Of a stretch of 64,000 nucleotides of DNA, positions 32,257-40,795 are shown piece by piece (the first letter of the stretch is position 1; every line of letters begins with the position of its first letter). The stretch lies in assembly GCF_031759225.1 (NCBI RefSeq), contig NZ_CP134494.1, positions 4,152,501-4,216,500 of the forward strand, written 5' to 3'. The position numbers and the translations under genes are program-made. Source of the stretch: Mesobacillus jeotgali (GTDB lineage Bacteria; Bacillota; Bacilli; Bacillales; Cytobacillaceae). The notes under the pieces were generated by a model. It was not told the origin of the DNA. It made no database searches and saw only the letters and a list, made by a program, of their open reading frames with translations.

Positions 32257-34860
32257 ATGAAAAACTCTTTCTTTCTTAAGGTTCTGACTTTGCTTGTTTT
32301 TCTCACCGGTTCATTGTTGCCCTACTCTGCAAGCGCTACAACAATGTCTGGAAGTTCACTAGTAGCCGTAAATAAAACGGTAGAGACAAATAGCCTGGTT
32401 GAAAACAGTACAACAGAGGTTACATTAACAATTCAAGGTACACCCCAAGACACCACAACTGTTAAACCAAACGACGTAATTCTGATTGTGGACAAATCAG
32501 GAAGTATGCAAATGGATAATAGGCTAGAAGCCGCAAAAACCGCTACCAAAGAGTTTATAGATTTGATGGATCTGACAAAACATCGTGTTGGAATCGTTGA
32601 CTTTAGTGATTACTCAGGGTCTTTCGCTTTAACTACTGATGCATCCGCAGCAAAATCTTATGTAGACAGCATACAACTTAGCGGAAGCACTAATACCGGA
32701 GATGCTATAAGGACCGCCTCCAACATTCTAGCAAACCATCGCCCAGAAGCGCAGCCAACTATTGTAATCCTTACAGATGGTGCGGCAAACAGTGAGGCAG
32801 ATGCATTAGCAAGTGCACAAGCTGCAAAAGATCAAGGAATTATATTTTACTCTATCGCATTACTCGGACCAACAGAAGATCCTAATTCAAGTGCACCCAA
32901 TCAGCTATTGAAGGATATGTCAACTTCAGCAGAACACCATCATTTTGTTCTGGGTTCTGTCGGTCTATCAGATGTATATAAACAAATAGTAGAAGAGATT
33001 GGATTAGCAAGCGCTTATAATGTAAATATTACCGATACAATCTCTCCTGAGTTTGAAATTGTACCAGGATCATATGATAATAATATTCCAAAGCCAACAG
33101 TTACCGGTAACACCCTAGTATGGAATATCACTGAACTAAAAACAGATCAATTAACATTGAAGTATCAGATACGTGCCAAGGATACTACTAAAGCTGGGCG
33201 TTATTCATTGGGAACTACTAATACCTCATTTGTGGACAACAACATGAATAGCTATGTAATGAATACAGTAAACCCTATAATGGAAGTATTAAACCCTAAA
33301 CCCGTTATATCTATCATTAACTCTGATAAAGGGTTAACTACAGGTGGGGAAATCGTTACAATAACAGGAATGAATTTTCTTCCTGGTGTTAAGGTTTACT
33401 TCGGTAATTATGAAGCAACTGTTACGTCTGAAAGCAATACAGAGATAGTTGTTACAACCCCAATTGGTGCTCAAGGAACTGCAAAAGTAAAAGTCTTGAA
33501 TAGTGATGGACAATTTGCATTAGGGGATTTTAATTATTATGCTGATCCTACCTTGAGTTATGTCACTCCTGCTGAGGGACCGATGGATGGAGGAAATAGA
33601 ATTGCTGTTATCGGGTCTAATTTCATGAGTGGTGCCAAAGTACTGATTAATGGTATTGAAGCCCAGACTGAATTTTCTACTGTAAGCAAGCTCTATGGGA
33701 TAGTTCCAGCATCGCCAATAGATGGTTTTGTATCGGTTAAGGTGATAAATCCTGATGGTACTGAGGTAGAAAAAGCAGATGCATATAATTATTTAACTCC
33801 AGCTCCGAAACCGACCATTAAGTTAACAAGCTTATCTGCTACATCTGGTTTGTTAACAGGCGGTGAATCAGTTTATCTAATTGGTGAAAATTTCGATACA
33901 AACGTAAAGGTCTACTTTGGCGATAAGGAAGCACCTGTAAACTATTATGCGAGTCCTACGAAGATTAGGGTCAGCGTTCCTGCCGGGACGTCCACAGGAC
34001 TTGTTAACGTTAAGGCTCAAAATCCTGATGCTTCTGAGTCGGAGTTGCCTGCTGCATATGAATACTTAGCACCACCGCCACCTCCTGCTCCTGAAATCAG
34101 CTATCTTTCAGACAATACAGCAATGATTGGGGAACAGAAAACGGTTTATCTCTTTGGTAAAAACATTTCACCAACAGCAAAGGTTTTTATCGGGAATCAG
34201 GAAGCGTCAGTTTCTTTTGTAACAACAAGTAAGATTAGGATTACTGTTCCAGTAAGCACTCAACCTTATACAGCGGATGTAAAACTGGTTAATCCCGATG
34301 GCCAGTCTGCTATCCTTGCAGGAGGATTCATTTATGCTGAACCGGTACCTGACCCTGCGCCAATTATCACTTCTCTTTCAGATAACTCAGGTTTAATTAG
34401 TGGAAATGAGACGGTTATAATTACAGGCCAAAACTTTAAAAGTGGTTTAAAGGTATACTTTGGCGATCGTTCAGCCACAATCGATTCTGTCAGCGCGACT
34501 GAAATTCAGGTTAGAACACCAGTCTCATCAATTACCGGAAATGTTACAGTAAAGGTTGTTAACCCAGATTTACAAGAATCCACTCTTGCTGATGGATATA
34601 ACTACGAACCTCTCCCAATAACAGTTACTAAACTATCAGTCACTAGTGGATCTATTGCCGGAGGTAATTTAGTATATATTTATGGAACGAATTTTAATGG
34701 CTTAATGACCGTAACGGTTAACGGCCAACAAGTTCCATATACTTTCCTTGCAACAACCAGGATCCGTATTAAAATGCCAGCGGCTTCAGCTCCTGGACCT
34801 GTAGACATAACAGTTGACAGAGCCGGTGCTCAAGCCTCAATAACCTATACTTACTATTAA
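32257..34860 (+). CDS. Secreted vWA-domain protein with six IPT/TIG repeats
   Basis: Probable extracellular adhesion or matrix protein, 867 aa. ATG 32257 after AAAGGATGG gives a clean signal peptide (KNSFFLKVLTLLVFLTGSLL, cleavage near YSASA); the frame from 32200 has no such site. A von Willebrand A domain (about 55-225) carries the MIDAS motif DKSGSMQ and ILTDGAAN. A DUF11-like beta domain (about 235-345) follows, then six immunoglobulin-like IPT/TIG repeats each near 85 aa (TGGEIVTITGMNFLPGVKVYFG type). No LPXTG, transmembrane or SLH anchor is present, so attachment is unknown. Controlled by the c-di-GMP riboswitch upstream. Confidence 0.88.
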   Translation: MKNSFFLKVLTLLVFLTGSLLPYSASATTMSGSSLVAVNKTVETNSLVENSTTEVTLTIQGTPQDTTTVKPNDVILIVDKSGSMQMDNRLEAAKTATKEFIDLMDLTKHRVGIVDFSDYSGSFALTTDASAAKSYVDSIQLSGSTNTGDAIRTASNILANHRPEAQPTIVILTDGAANSEADALASAQAAKDQGIIFYSIALLGPTEDPNSSAPNQLLKDMSTSAEHHHFVLGSVGLSDVYKQIVEEIGLASAYNVNITDTISPEFEIVPGSYDNNIPKPTVTGNTLVWNITELKTDQLTLKYQIRAKDTTKAGRYSLGTTNTSFVDNNMNSYVMNTVNPIMEVLNPKPVISIINSDKGLTTGGEIVTITGMNFLPGVKVYFGNYEATVTSESNTEIVVTTPIGAQGTAKVKVLNSDGQFALGDFNYYADPTLSYVTPAEGPMDGGNRIAVIGSNFMSGAKVLINGIEAQTEFSTVSKLYGIVPASPIDGFVSVKVINPDGTEVEKADAYNYLTPAPKPTIKLTSLSATSGLLTGGESVYLIGENFDTNVKVYFGDKEAPVNYYASPTKIRVSVPAGTSTGLVNVKAQNPDASESELPAAYEYLAPPPPPAPEISYLSDNTAMIGEQKTVYLFGKNISPTAKVFIGNQEASVSFVTTSKIRITVPVSTQPYTADVKLVNPDGQSAILAGGFIYAEPVPDPAPIITSLSDNSGLISGNETVIITGQNFKSGLKVYFGDRSATIDSVSATEIQVRTPVSSITGNVTVKVVNPDLQESTLADGYNYEPLPITVTKLSVTSGSIAGGNLVYIYGTNFNGLMTVTVNGQQVPYTFLATTRIRIKMPAASAPGPVDITVDRAGAQASITYTYY

Positions 34861-34908
34861 TGGAAAAAGACAATACGTATGGTATTATCAACCAAATATA
34901 ATAGAATT

Positions 34909-34955
34909 AACGCGTGTCGATATTTAATCGACGCGCGTTCTTTAATTTTTTTTGA
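34909..34955 (+). terminator. Terminator of the vWA/IPT gene
   Basis: AACGCGTGTCGAT / ATCGACGCGCGTT hairpin followed by CTTTAATTTTTTTT. Confidence 0.85.
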
Positions 34956-35095
34956 GTTGGTCTGTGATTTAGTAGGGGATAAATCTTCAATTGTTTGGTT
35001 AAAAACTCTTCTGAACTATACTGTTCTTTAACTAAATTTCGAGATTTGAGATGGTGAAGAACGTTGCGAACATTGTCCAGGCAGCTTTAGAATGG
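34925..35095 (-). pseudogene. Possible transposase/integrase C-terminal remnant
   Basis: A minus-strand frame without a usable start reads DNVRNVLHHLKSRNLVKEQYSS and then KIYPLLNHRPTQKKLKN before running into the terminator hairpin. The HRPT-x-KKLKN ending resembles integrase-type tails but is too short to be sure. The rest of this 470-base gap (to 35330) shows no gene; CCTC-GATA-GAGG at about 35262 may be part of a weak terminator for the Maf gene. Confidence 0.25.
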
Positions 35096-35330
35096 AATAC
35101 TTTAAGGCAGTATGTCACTAACCGATTGTGGTATTTCTTAAACTTTCACTGAAACCCTCGATTAATTTGAGGGTGGCTATTTATAATTTTTCATTGTTGT
35201 TTATAGCATTAATCCGCTTGAACTTTCAGTAATAAAAAAACCTCCAAGTCACACTCATACCTCGATAGAGGCTACTTCGAATGTGCACTTAAAGGGAATC
35301 ATATCAAGAAACCTGTCTATTTTAAGATCT

Positions 35331-37016
35331 CTAAAGTAATCGCTCATTGATAAGAAGATCTTTTACAAATGAAGATACAAGCTTATAAAAGCTGTTTAAT
35401 TCCTTAACGAAAATTAATAAGTCATCACTTGTATATCTCTGTTTTTTTTCAAAATAAACTAATTTATTTATAATTGAATCAAACATATACGTTAATTGGG
35501 ATAGGATAATTTCCTCTAATATTTTATGCTTGGATACATTACGGAACCTTTTAACTACTTTGCCCATATCGTCTGCAGATACTACACCAAGCTTAAGAAT
35601 TCTTTCTAAGCCTTTTTCAGCAATCTCTACTTCTCTTTTAAGAATTTCTAATTCTTGTATAAATTCAATTAAGATTGTATTGGTGTCTTTGGATGCCGAC
35701 ATTAGATTAATACAATCAATAGTTATATTATTTTTTGCCCCAACACTTATACTATCTGTCGAGATGTATGGTACTCCGTCAATCTTAGCTCCTGACTCAG
35801 ATAAGTTATAAAGCTTCATATTTTTAGGAAGAGTTTTTACGAGTGCCTCAAAGGAATCTAGAAAGATCTTTAATGACCTAGTCGTTCCAATAGACTCTCC
35901 TTTGTTGCTTTCAACATATAGCTCAGCCTTCAAGTCCTTCATGCCTTCATGATGTTTAATTCCTTTTGAATAATATTCTCCATTAATTAAAGCCAAGTCT
36001 TGGCCAACCATGTAGACCTCTGAAAATCCCAGGAAGGCAATCACTTGTAATGTATAAATTGCAACTGATGGAGAAGCTTGAGGGAATGAATATAAATTCT
36101 TGAAGGTTCTTGGACTAACATAATCTGATAGCGATCTTGAAACTACAAGGGGGCCTCGATGATTATTTTGTATATTAGAATTAGACATAGTCTCATAAAT
36201 CAAGTTCCCTTTATAGTCAATCCCCTTAAAATGAGTTTCGTAGTTTCTGTCACTTGCATCTACACTTAGAACGAAATCAGGTTGAATTTCATTTTCAGAT
36301 AAAGCTCTTAATGCTGAACCTACTGAAAAGATATGAAAAGAATCTTTATTCTTCTTTATATAATCTATATTAAATTTAAGGGAAGGGCCTGAGGCAACGA
36401 GCATAGCTCTTTCTCCTGCAAATCTCCCCTGAAGTTCTTTTAAGTTTATTGACCTCAGAATATTTTGGGTATTTAATAACGGTTCAACAATCCAATCGAC
36501 TGCAAATTTCGATTCAGTATTATTAAGGATTTGCTTCGTTTGGATTCCTTCTTCTATAATTTGCAAGCACTCTTTTATCTTAGCCTGATTGACTCTTGAA
36601 TAGTTTGGATGAATCTTAATTTCTACTGGTACAGAAATAAACTTAGATATAAATTTGGCAAATAATAATGAACTAAAGTCCTCAATATTAATATAGGACA
36701 GCTTTTGTACTTCTTGGAATATGTCTTTGTGGTTTTGGCTTATTTTCAGCTCTGGAAAAGGTTCTATAAAAAGAAAATGCACATTTTCCTTGTATATTTG
36801 ATCATCCAATAAAACTTCAAGCAATGACCCATTTCCAAAGCCAATAAAAATCAAAAGTTTCCCTTTAACTCCGCTTAACTTTTTAATGAATCTTTCAACT
36901 TCTTTTCTAGGCGAATATAAGGAATTAAGGGGTACTTCTCTGTCCATATCCTTATATACATATAAAAGCTGGTTATCATCTGATGTCTTTTCATAAATTT
37001 TGTATTCCATACTCAC
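35331..37016 (-). CDS. Motility accessory factor (Maf), flagellin glycosyltransferase
   Basis: Member of the MAF_flag10/DUF115 family, which attaches nonulosonic or related sugars to flagellin. 561 aa: an N-terminal Rossmann-like part with LLIFIGFGNGSLLEVLL (about 54-70), the DUF115 core (about 190-380) with RAMLVASGPSLKFNIDYIKK, VLSVDASDRNY and YMVGQDLALINGEYYSKG, and a helical C-terminal part. It overlaps the upstream unknown gene by 4 bases and lies just downstream of hag. Sugar biosynthesis genes are not in the window, so the donor is unknown. Confidence 0.85.
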   Translation of the reverse strand: MSMEYKIYEKTSDDNQLLYVYKDMDREVPLNSLYSPRKEVERFIKKLSGVKGKLLIFIGFGNGSLLEVLLDDQIYKENVHFLFIEPFPELKISQNHKDIFQEVQKLSYINIEDFSSLLFAKFISKFISVPVEIKIHPNYSRVNQAKIKECLQIIEEGIQTKQILNNTESKFAVDWIVEPLLNTQNILRSINLKELQGRFAGERAMLVASGPSLKFNIDYIKKNKDSFHIFSVGSALRALSENEIQPDFVLSVDASDRNYETHFKGIDYKGNLIYETMSNSNIQNNHRGPLVVSRSLSDYVSPRTFKNLYSFPQASPSVAIYTLQVIAFLGFSEVYMVGQDLALINGEYYSKGIKHHEGMKDLKAELYVESNKGESIGTTRSLKIFLDSFEALVKTLPKNMKLYNLSESGAKIDGVPYISTDSISVGAKNNITIDCINLMSASKDTNTILIEFIQELEILKREVEIAEKGLERILKLGVVSADDMGKVVKRFRNVSKHKILEEIILSQLTYMFDSIINKLVYFEKKQRYTSDDLLIFVKELNSFYKLVSSFVKDLLINERLL

Positions 37017-37534
37017 ATTTCCTCTTGAATTCCTTCTGAAAAATGATTTAAAAGAGGAAGCAATTCATATTCAATGAGATCTAATATATATACATCATTT
37101 CCAGATTCCGCCTGAGCAAAAGCCTTTTGTGCCAGCTCTTTCACAGTATCTTGTCCAATTAGATCCTTTTGTAAAAAATCTGATACTGAAGTAAACTCCA
37201 ATACGGATTCAATGATTTGGACAAAGCTATCCTTTACTGTTGAAAAATCCTCTGTATCTCTAACGTTTTCTATATAATCTTCTACCTTCTTTATATACAA
37301 TATCAACTCATCTTTAAAATCTCTTAAAAGTAGATTTGTTTTTACACCTTGTAAAAAAAGTTGATCTTTTTCTATACTGGATTCTAATAAGGAATTAACT
37401 TTATTCTCACTCAGTATATTACCTGATTGGTCTATTAAAACCAGCTTTTCTTTGTGCAAATATGCTTTTATTTCTCTCTTCAGTAATTCCAGATTTAGGT
37501 CCCCGGCAACTGGTACTTCATTGATATATATCAT
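37013..37534 (-). CDS. Unknown helical protein coupled to Maf
   Basis: 173 aa, no family recognised, no signal or membrane segment. The first 40 residues look like a small beta-alpha domain (MIYINEVPVAGDLNLELLKREIKAYL); residues 60-165 are predicted mostly helical and acidic. It overlaps the Maf gene by 4 bases (ATGA), so the two are coupled. GAGAGGAAGAG is a plausible ribosome binding site. Position between hag and Maf suggests a flagellin-specific partner or chaperone for glycosylation. Confidence 0.7.
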   Translation of the reverse strand: MIYINEVPVAGDLNLELLKREIKAYLHKEKLVLIDQSGNILSENKVNSLLESSIEKDQLFLQGVKTNLLLRDFKDELILYIKKVEDYIENVRDTEDFSTVKDSFVQIIESVLEFTSVSDFLQKDLIGQDTVKELAQKAFAQAESGNDVYILDLIEYELLPLLNHFSEGIQEEM

Positions 37535-37558
37535 TCATCTCTTCCTCTCTAAACTTAC

Positions 37559-37596
37559 AAAAAATAGATAGCCACTAAATGGCTATCTATTTTTTC
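37559..37596. terminator. Terminator of hag (bidirectional)
   Basis: AAAAAATAGATAGCC-ACTAAAT-GGCTATCTATTTTTT, 26 bases past the hag stop. Confidence 0.9.
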
Positions 37597-37622
37597 TTTT
37601 ATTATAGCAAAAGTACTAAAAA

Positions 37623-38435
37623 TTAACGAAGTAGCTGAAGTACTCCTTGCGGCTGTTGATTTGCTTGTGCAAGCATAGCTTGTGCAGCTTGAGAAAGGAT
37701 AGAGTTTTTAGTTTGCTCCATCATTTCTTTTGCCATATCAACATCACGAATACGTGATTCAGCTGCTGTCAAGTTTTCAGAAGATGTTCCAAGGTTGTTG
37801 ATTGTGTGTTCAAGGCGATTTTGTAAAGCACCAAGTTTAGAACGCTCTGATGATACGCTGCTGATTGCTGCATCAATTGCAGAAATTGCAAGATTAGCAT
37901 TTGCATTGCTGTCAATCATTAAAGTATCTACTCCTAGAGCAGTTGAACGCATGTCATTAATATCTAAAGTAATTGTTTGAGAAACGTTTGCTCCAACCTG
38001 GAAAATATTACCTGTGATTCCACCACTTAATAACTTTTGAGTGTTGAATTCAGTAGTATTACCAATACGGTCAATTTCAGCAGCTAGCTGATCAACTTCT
38101 TTTTGAATTTCGCCACGATCTTCAGCTGTGTTTGTATCATTTGAACCTTGTACAGCTAGTTCACGCATACGCTGAAGAATTGAATGAGTTTCATTCAGTG
38201 CACCTTCTGCAGTCTGGATGAACGAAATTGCATCTTGAGAGTTTTTAGCTGCCATATCAAGGCCACGAATTTGGCCGCGCATTTTTTCTGAAATAGCAAG
38301 ACCAGCTGCATCATCACCAGCGCGATTGATCTTTAGACCTGAAGATAACTTTTCCATTGATTTAGATTGACCAGCAGCAGCTGTGTTTAGCTGACGGTAT
38401 GTGTTAAGTGCAGCGATATTATGGTTGATTCTCAT
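37623..38435 (-). CDS. hag: Flagellin
   Basis: Filament subunit, 270 aa. ATG 38435 after AAGGAGGAAAAACA gives the canonical start MRINHNIAALNTYRQL; the longer frame from 38501 is leader RNA. N-terminal D0/D1 (about 1-140) and C-terminal D1/D0 (about 185-270, ending QANQQPQGVLQLLR) are conserved, with only a short variable middle, so the surface domains D2/D3 are almost absent. Transcribed from a SigD promoter at 38535-38561; a CsrA hairpin in the leader and fliW-csrA directly upstream imply post-transcriptional control. The nearby Maf gene suggests it is glycosylated. Confidence 0.97.
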   Translation of the reverse strand: MRINHNIAALNTYRQLNTAAAGQSKSMEKLSSGLKINRAGDDAAGLAISEKMRGQIRGLDMAAKNSQDAISFIQTAEGALNETHSILQRMRELAVQGSNDTNTAEDRGEIQKEVDQLAAEIDRIGNTTEFNTQKLLSGGITGNIFQVGANVSQTITLDINDMRSTALGVDTLMIDSNANANLAISAIDAAISSVSSERSKLGALQNRLEHTINNLGTSSENLTAAESRIRDVDMAKEMMEQTKNSILSQAAQAMLAQANQQPQGVLQLLR

Positions 38436-38461
38436 TGTTTTTCCTCCTTGAATTTGAGTGC

Positions 38462-38475
38462 CCACTTCCTTGTGG
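38462..38475 (-). promoter_or_regulatory. CsrA-binding hairpin in the hag leader
   Basis: Minus-strand CCAC-AAGGAA-GTGG, a GGA in the loop of a short stem, the favoured CsrA site. A second GGA is the ribosome binding site AAGGAGG about 25 bases downstream. The pair matches the two-site arrangement of the B. subtilis hag leader. Confidence 0.7.
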
Positions 38476-38534
38476 ACAAGATTTAATTGTTTGAGAAACA
38501 AGGTCGGCCGCCCTTATTACCTCTTACAATATTT

Positions 38535-38561
38535 TTATCGACCTACACGACTATTTGTTTA
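38535..38561 (-). promoter_or_regulatory. SigD promoter of hag
   Basis: Minus strand TAAA (38561-38558), 15-base spacer, GTCGATAA (38542-38535). Confidence 0.88.
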
Positions 38562-38576
38562 TAGCTTTTAAAAAAA

Positions 38577-38801
38577 TTATTTTTTTTCATTCTTCATTAA
38601 ATCAATAATTTTCGAAAAATCCTTTGTTGCAAGTATATTTTCCTGATGAATTTGTTCAATTACTTCTTTTCTGTAAACACCAATATTTTTAGGGGCTCTT
38701 ATACCAATTTTCACCTGATCATTTTTAGATGAAATAATTGTTATTTCAATATCTTCACCTATTTTTATACTCTCTCCATTTTTCCTAGAAAGTACCAGCA
38801 T
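38577..38801 (-). CDS. csrA: CsrA, RNA-binding translational regulator
   Basis: Dimeric protein that represses hag translation by binding GGA hairpins. 74 aa: [22 protein letters not shown] opening with R6, core strand [18 protein letters not shown], and a C-terminal helix. It lies 12 bases after fliW, the gene of its protein antagonist. Confidence 0.96.
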   Translation of the reverse strand: MLVLSRKNGESIKIGEDIEITIISSKNDQVKIGIRAPKNIGVYRKEVIEQIHQENILATKDFSKIIDLMKNEKK

Positions 38802-38812
38802 AATTTCACCCC

Positions 38813-39244
38813 TTATTTTGTGTATTGGAATATCCTGTGTTTAGTACCGAAGATTTCATTGTGCAATATAACCTGCTTTCCTGTCCGATTCTTAGTATTG
38901 ACAACTATAGGTGCCTGCAGATTGGCAGTTGTTTTTTCAAAGGGATCCTCTACGGTTAGTATCGAGTACACAAGTATATCCTCTTCAGCATTTATGCTAA
39001 GTTCAGAGACTATTGAGTCTTCTATCATAAAATCATACTCTTTGAAAAAGGTGAAAGGGCTAATGACTAAGAAAGCTAATTCAGGTGTTTTGACAGACTG
39101 CATAATGAAATATATTCCATCATCTGAAAGTGGAAGAAATACAAAATTTTCTTCTTCTAGGAACGCTGGAATCCCCTGTTTGAAAACAAATACTTCGCTC
39201 CTATTAACACTGATCTCCCCATGATACTTTGTTCTTATTTGCAT
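38813..39244 (-). CDS. fliW: FliW, flagellar assembly factor and CsrA antagonist
   Basis: Binds either CsrA or flagellin; free flagellin releases CsrA, closing a homeostatic loop for filament subunit level. 143 aa with the family start [32 protein letters not shown] and C-terminal [20 protein letters not shown]. Single beta-barrel protein in the cytoplasm. Confidence 0.95.
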   Translation of the reverse strand: MQIRTKYHGEISVNRSEVFVFKQGIPAFLEEENFVFLPLSDDGIYFIMQSVKTPELAFLVISPFTFFKEYDFMIEDSIVSELSINAEEDILVYSILTVEDPFEKTTANLQAPIVVNTKNRTGKQVILHNEIFGTKHRIFQYTK

Positions 39245-39258
39245 ATATTGACCACCCT

Positions 39259-39855
39259 TTAAATCGATTGTTCGAAATTTAATCCTGAGTATTTAAGGTT
39301 TTTAAAATCTATCTTTATTGACGGGTAAGATTTCATATTAATTTCTACATTACCAGGCTTATAGGTACTCTCTATACTTTTATACTGGCTGTTTATAATC
39401 GGTTTTCTCACCCTCCAATTTATCACTAAACGTCCTGGACTGTAATCAATCTTAACACTTCCTGCTGAAGGAACCCAACCAATGTTAAACTCAAAAACAG
39501 GTGACTCACTATTACGCTTCGCTTGCTCTGGTATCGCATTACCTCCTCTTTCAATCATCATTAGCTCGTCTCCATCTTGCGATAACCTTTCAATACCCGA
39601 AAGTACGTCTCTATATCCTTGATCTGCCGCTTCTTCTATTCTTCTCGATATACTTTTTAAATCAACATCTTCCCTTGCCTTGGTCTGATTTATGCTCAAC
39701 TTTGAAGGTGTGCGCTTCATCTCCAATAGTGCTGGTGGCTGTTCAATGCTTAATTCGTTATTAGGCTGCTCAATTTCTAATATTGCATTGTAGGTTTTAA
39801 TCTCAATCTGACCCCTTACTGTTTCTACTCTAATTTGTGGGACTTGCATATTCAT
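39259..39855 (-). CDS. yviE: YviE-like protein (DUF6470)
   Basis: 198 aa; the first 60 residues hold repeated short strands with Q/E-P pairs (IEQPNNELSIEQPPALLEMK), followed by a helical part (SRRIEEAADQGYRDVLSGIERLSQDG) and a beta-rich C-terminal domain. This is the DUF6470/YviE layout and place, between flgL and fliW as in B. subtilis. No biochemical function is known to me. Confidence 0.85.
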   Translation of the reverse strand: MNMQVPQIRVETVRGQIEIKTYNAILEIEQPNNELSIEQPPALLEMKRTPSKLSINQTKAREDVDLKSISRRIEEAADQGYRDVLSGIERLSQDGDELMMIERGGNAIPEQAKRNSESPVFEFNIGWVPSAGSVKIDYSPGRLVINWRVRKPIINSQYKSIESTYKPGNVEINMKSYPSIKIDFKNLKYSGLNFEQSI

Positions 39856-39894
39856 CCCTCCTAGAAAAAAAAAGCTATTCCCATTGAGAATAGC

Positions 39895-40785
39895 TTATCT
39901 TAAAAAGTCCAATAAAGATGGCTGAAGTATTCGGGCTCCAACTCCCAAGGCTGCACGGTGAACACTTTCCTGCGTCTTAAGGTCAGTAATTACTCTTTCT
40001 ATATCGGCATCTTCTGTATCTGATAAAACTCTACTTGCCATAATTTCTTGCTGACTGATACGGTCATCAATCATTTCAAGCCGGTTATAACGAGCCCCCA
40101 ATTCGGACCTTTCTGAAGAAATTCTATCCATAACGCTATCTAAAGTATTTAATAGCCCATCCAGTTCCTTAGGATTGTCACTTTCCAAAGCTACTTGGAC
40201 ATCATGCACAGCCTTAAAAAGCTCATCATTAAACATTTTTCCGGGATCTACATTCGCCCGTAAAGTCACACCACGAGAAACTTCAATATTGTAATTTTTA
40301 ATCTCTGCATTTGCCAAATTGCCCGCTGCCGTCGGAGGATTACCAGGTTGTGCAGGAGGGTTTTCAGTATCTGTACCGTGAAAAATATATCTTCCTGATA
40401 CTTTTGTATTTGCTACCTGTACGAGATCATTTTTTATTTGCTCAATTTCACGAGCAACCGCAGCCCTATCTGTAGGACTTAGAGAGCCATTTTTCCCTTG
40501 TATCACAAGTTCTCGAACCCTTTGCAAGCCATTATTAGCCTGCTCTATTCCAGCTTCAGAATTCTCCATCCACAAATACAATTCAGAGAGGTTCCTTTTG
40601 TATTGTTCAACTTCTGTCAAGTTAGAGCGGTAAAACATACCTTTCACCGCCCCTACTGGGTCGTCTGATGGTTTATTAATTTTCTTCCCTGTAGCCAACT
40701 GGTTCTGATACTGCCCCATTTGCCTATAACTTTCACTTAAATTTCTTAGCGAGTTTGAGGAAAGCATTGATTGAGTAATCCGCAT
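39895..40785 (-). CDS. flgL: FlgL hook-filament junction protein (HAP3)
   Basis: Joins the hook to the filament. 296 aa with flagellin-like ends: MRITQSMLSSNSLRNLSESY and C-terminal helix up to LQPSLLDFLR. Middle domain about 140-200 is variable and Pro-rich (NPPAQPGNPPTA). It starts 10 bases after flgK. Confidence 0.95.
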   Translation of the reverse strand: MRITQSMLSSNSLRNLSESYRQMGQYQNQLATGKKINKPSDDPVGAVKGMFYRSNLTEVEQYKRNLSELYLWMENSEAGIEQANNGLQRVRELVIQGKNGSLSPTDRAAVAREIEQIKNDLVQVANTKVSGRYIFHGTDTENPPAQPGNPPTAAGNLANAEIKNYNIEVSRGVTLRANVDPGKMFNDELFKAVHDVQVALESDNPKELDGLLNTLDSVMDRISSERSELGARYNRLEMIDDRISQQEIMASRVLSDTEDADIERVITDLKTQESVHRAALGVGARILQPSLLDFLR

Positions 40786-40795
40786 ATTAAGTCAC

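Noticed and set aside
35220..35325. Terminator for the Maf gene
   Set aside because: CCTC-GATA-GAGG and a T-run are present but not adjacent in a convincing hairpin-plus-tail arrangement.
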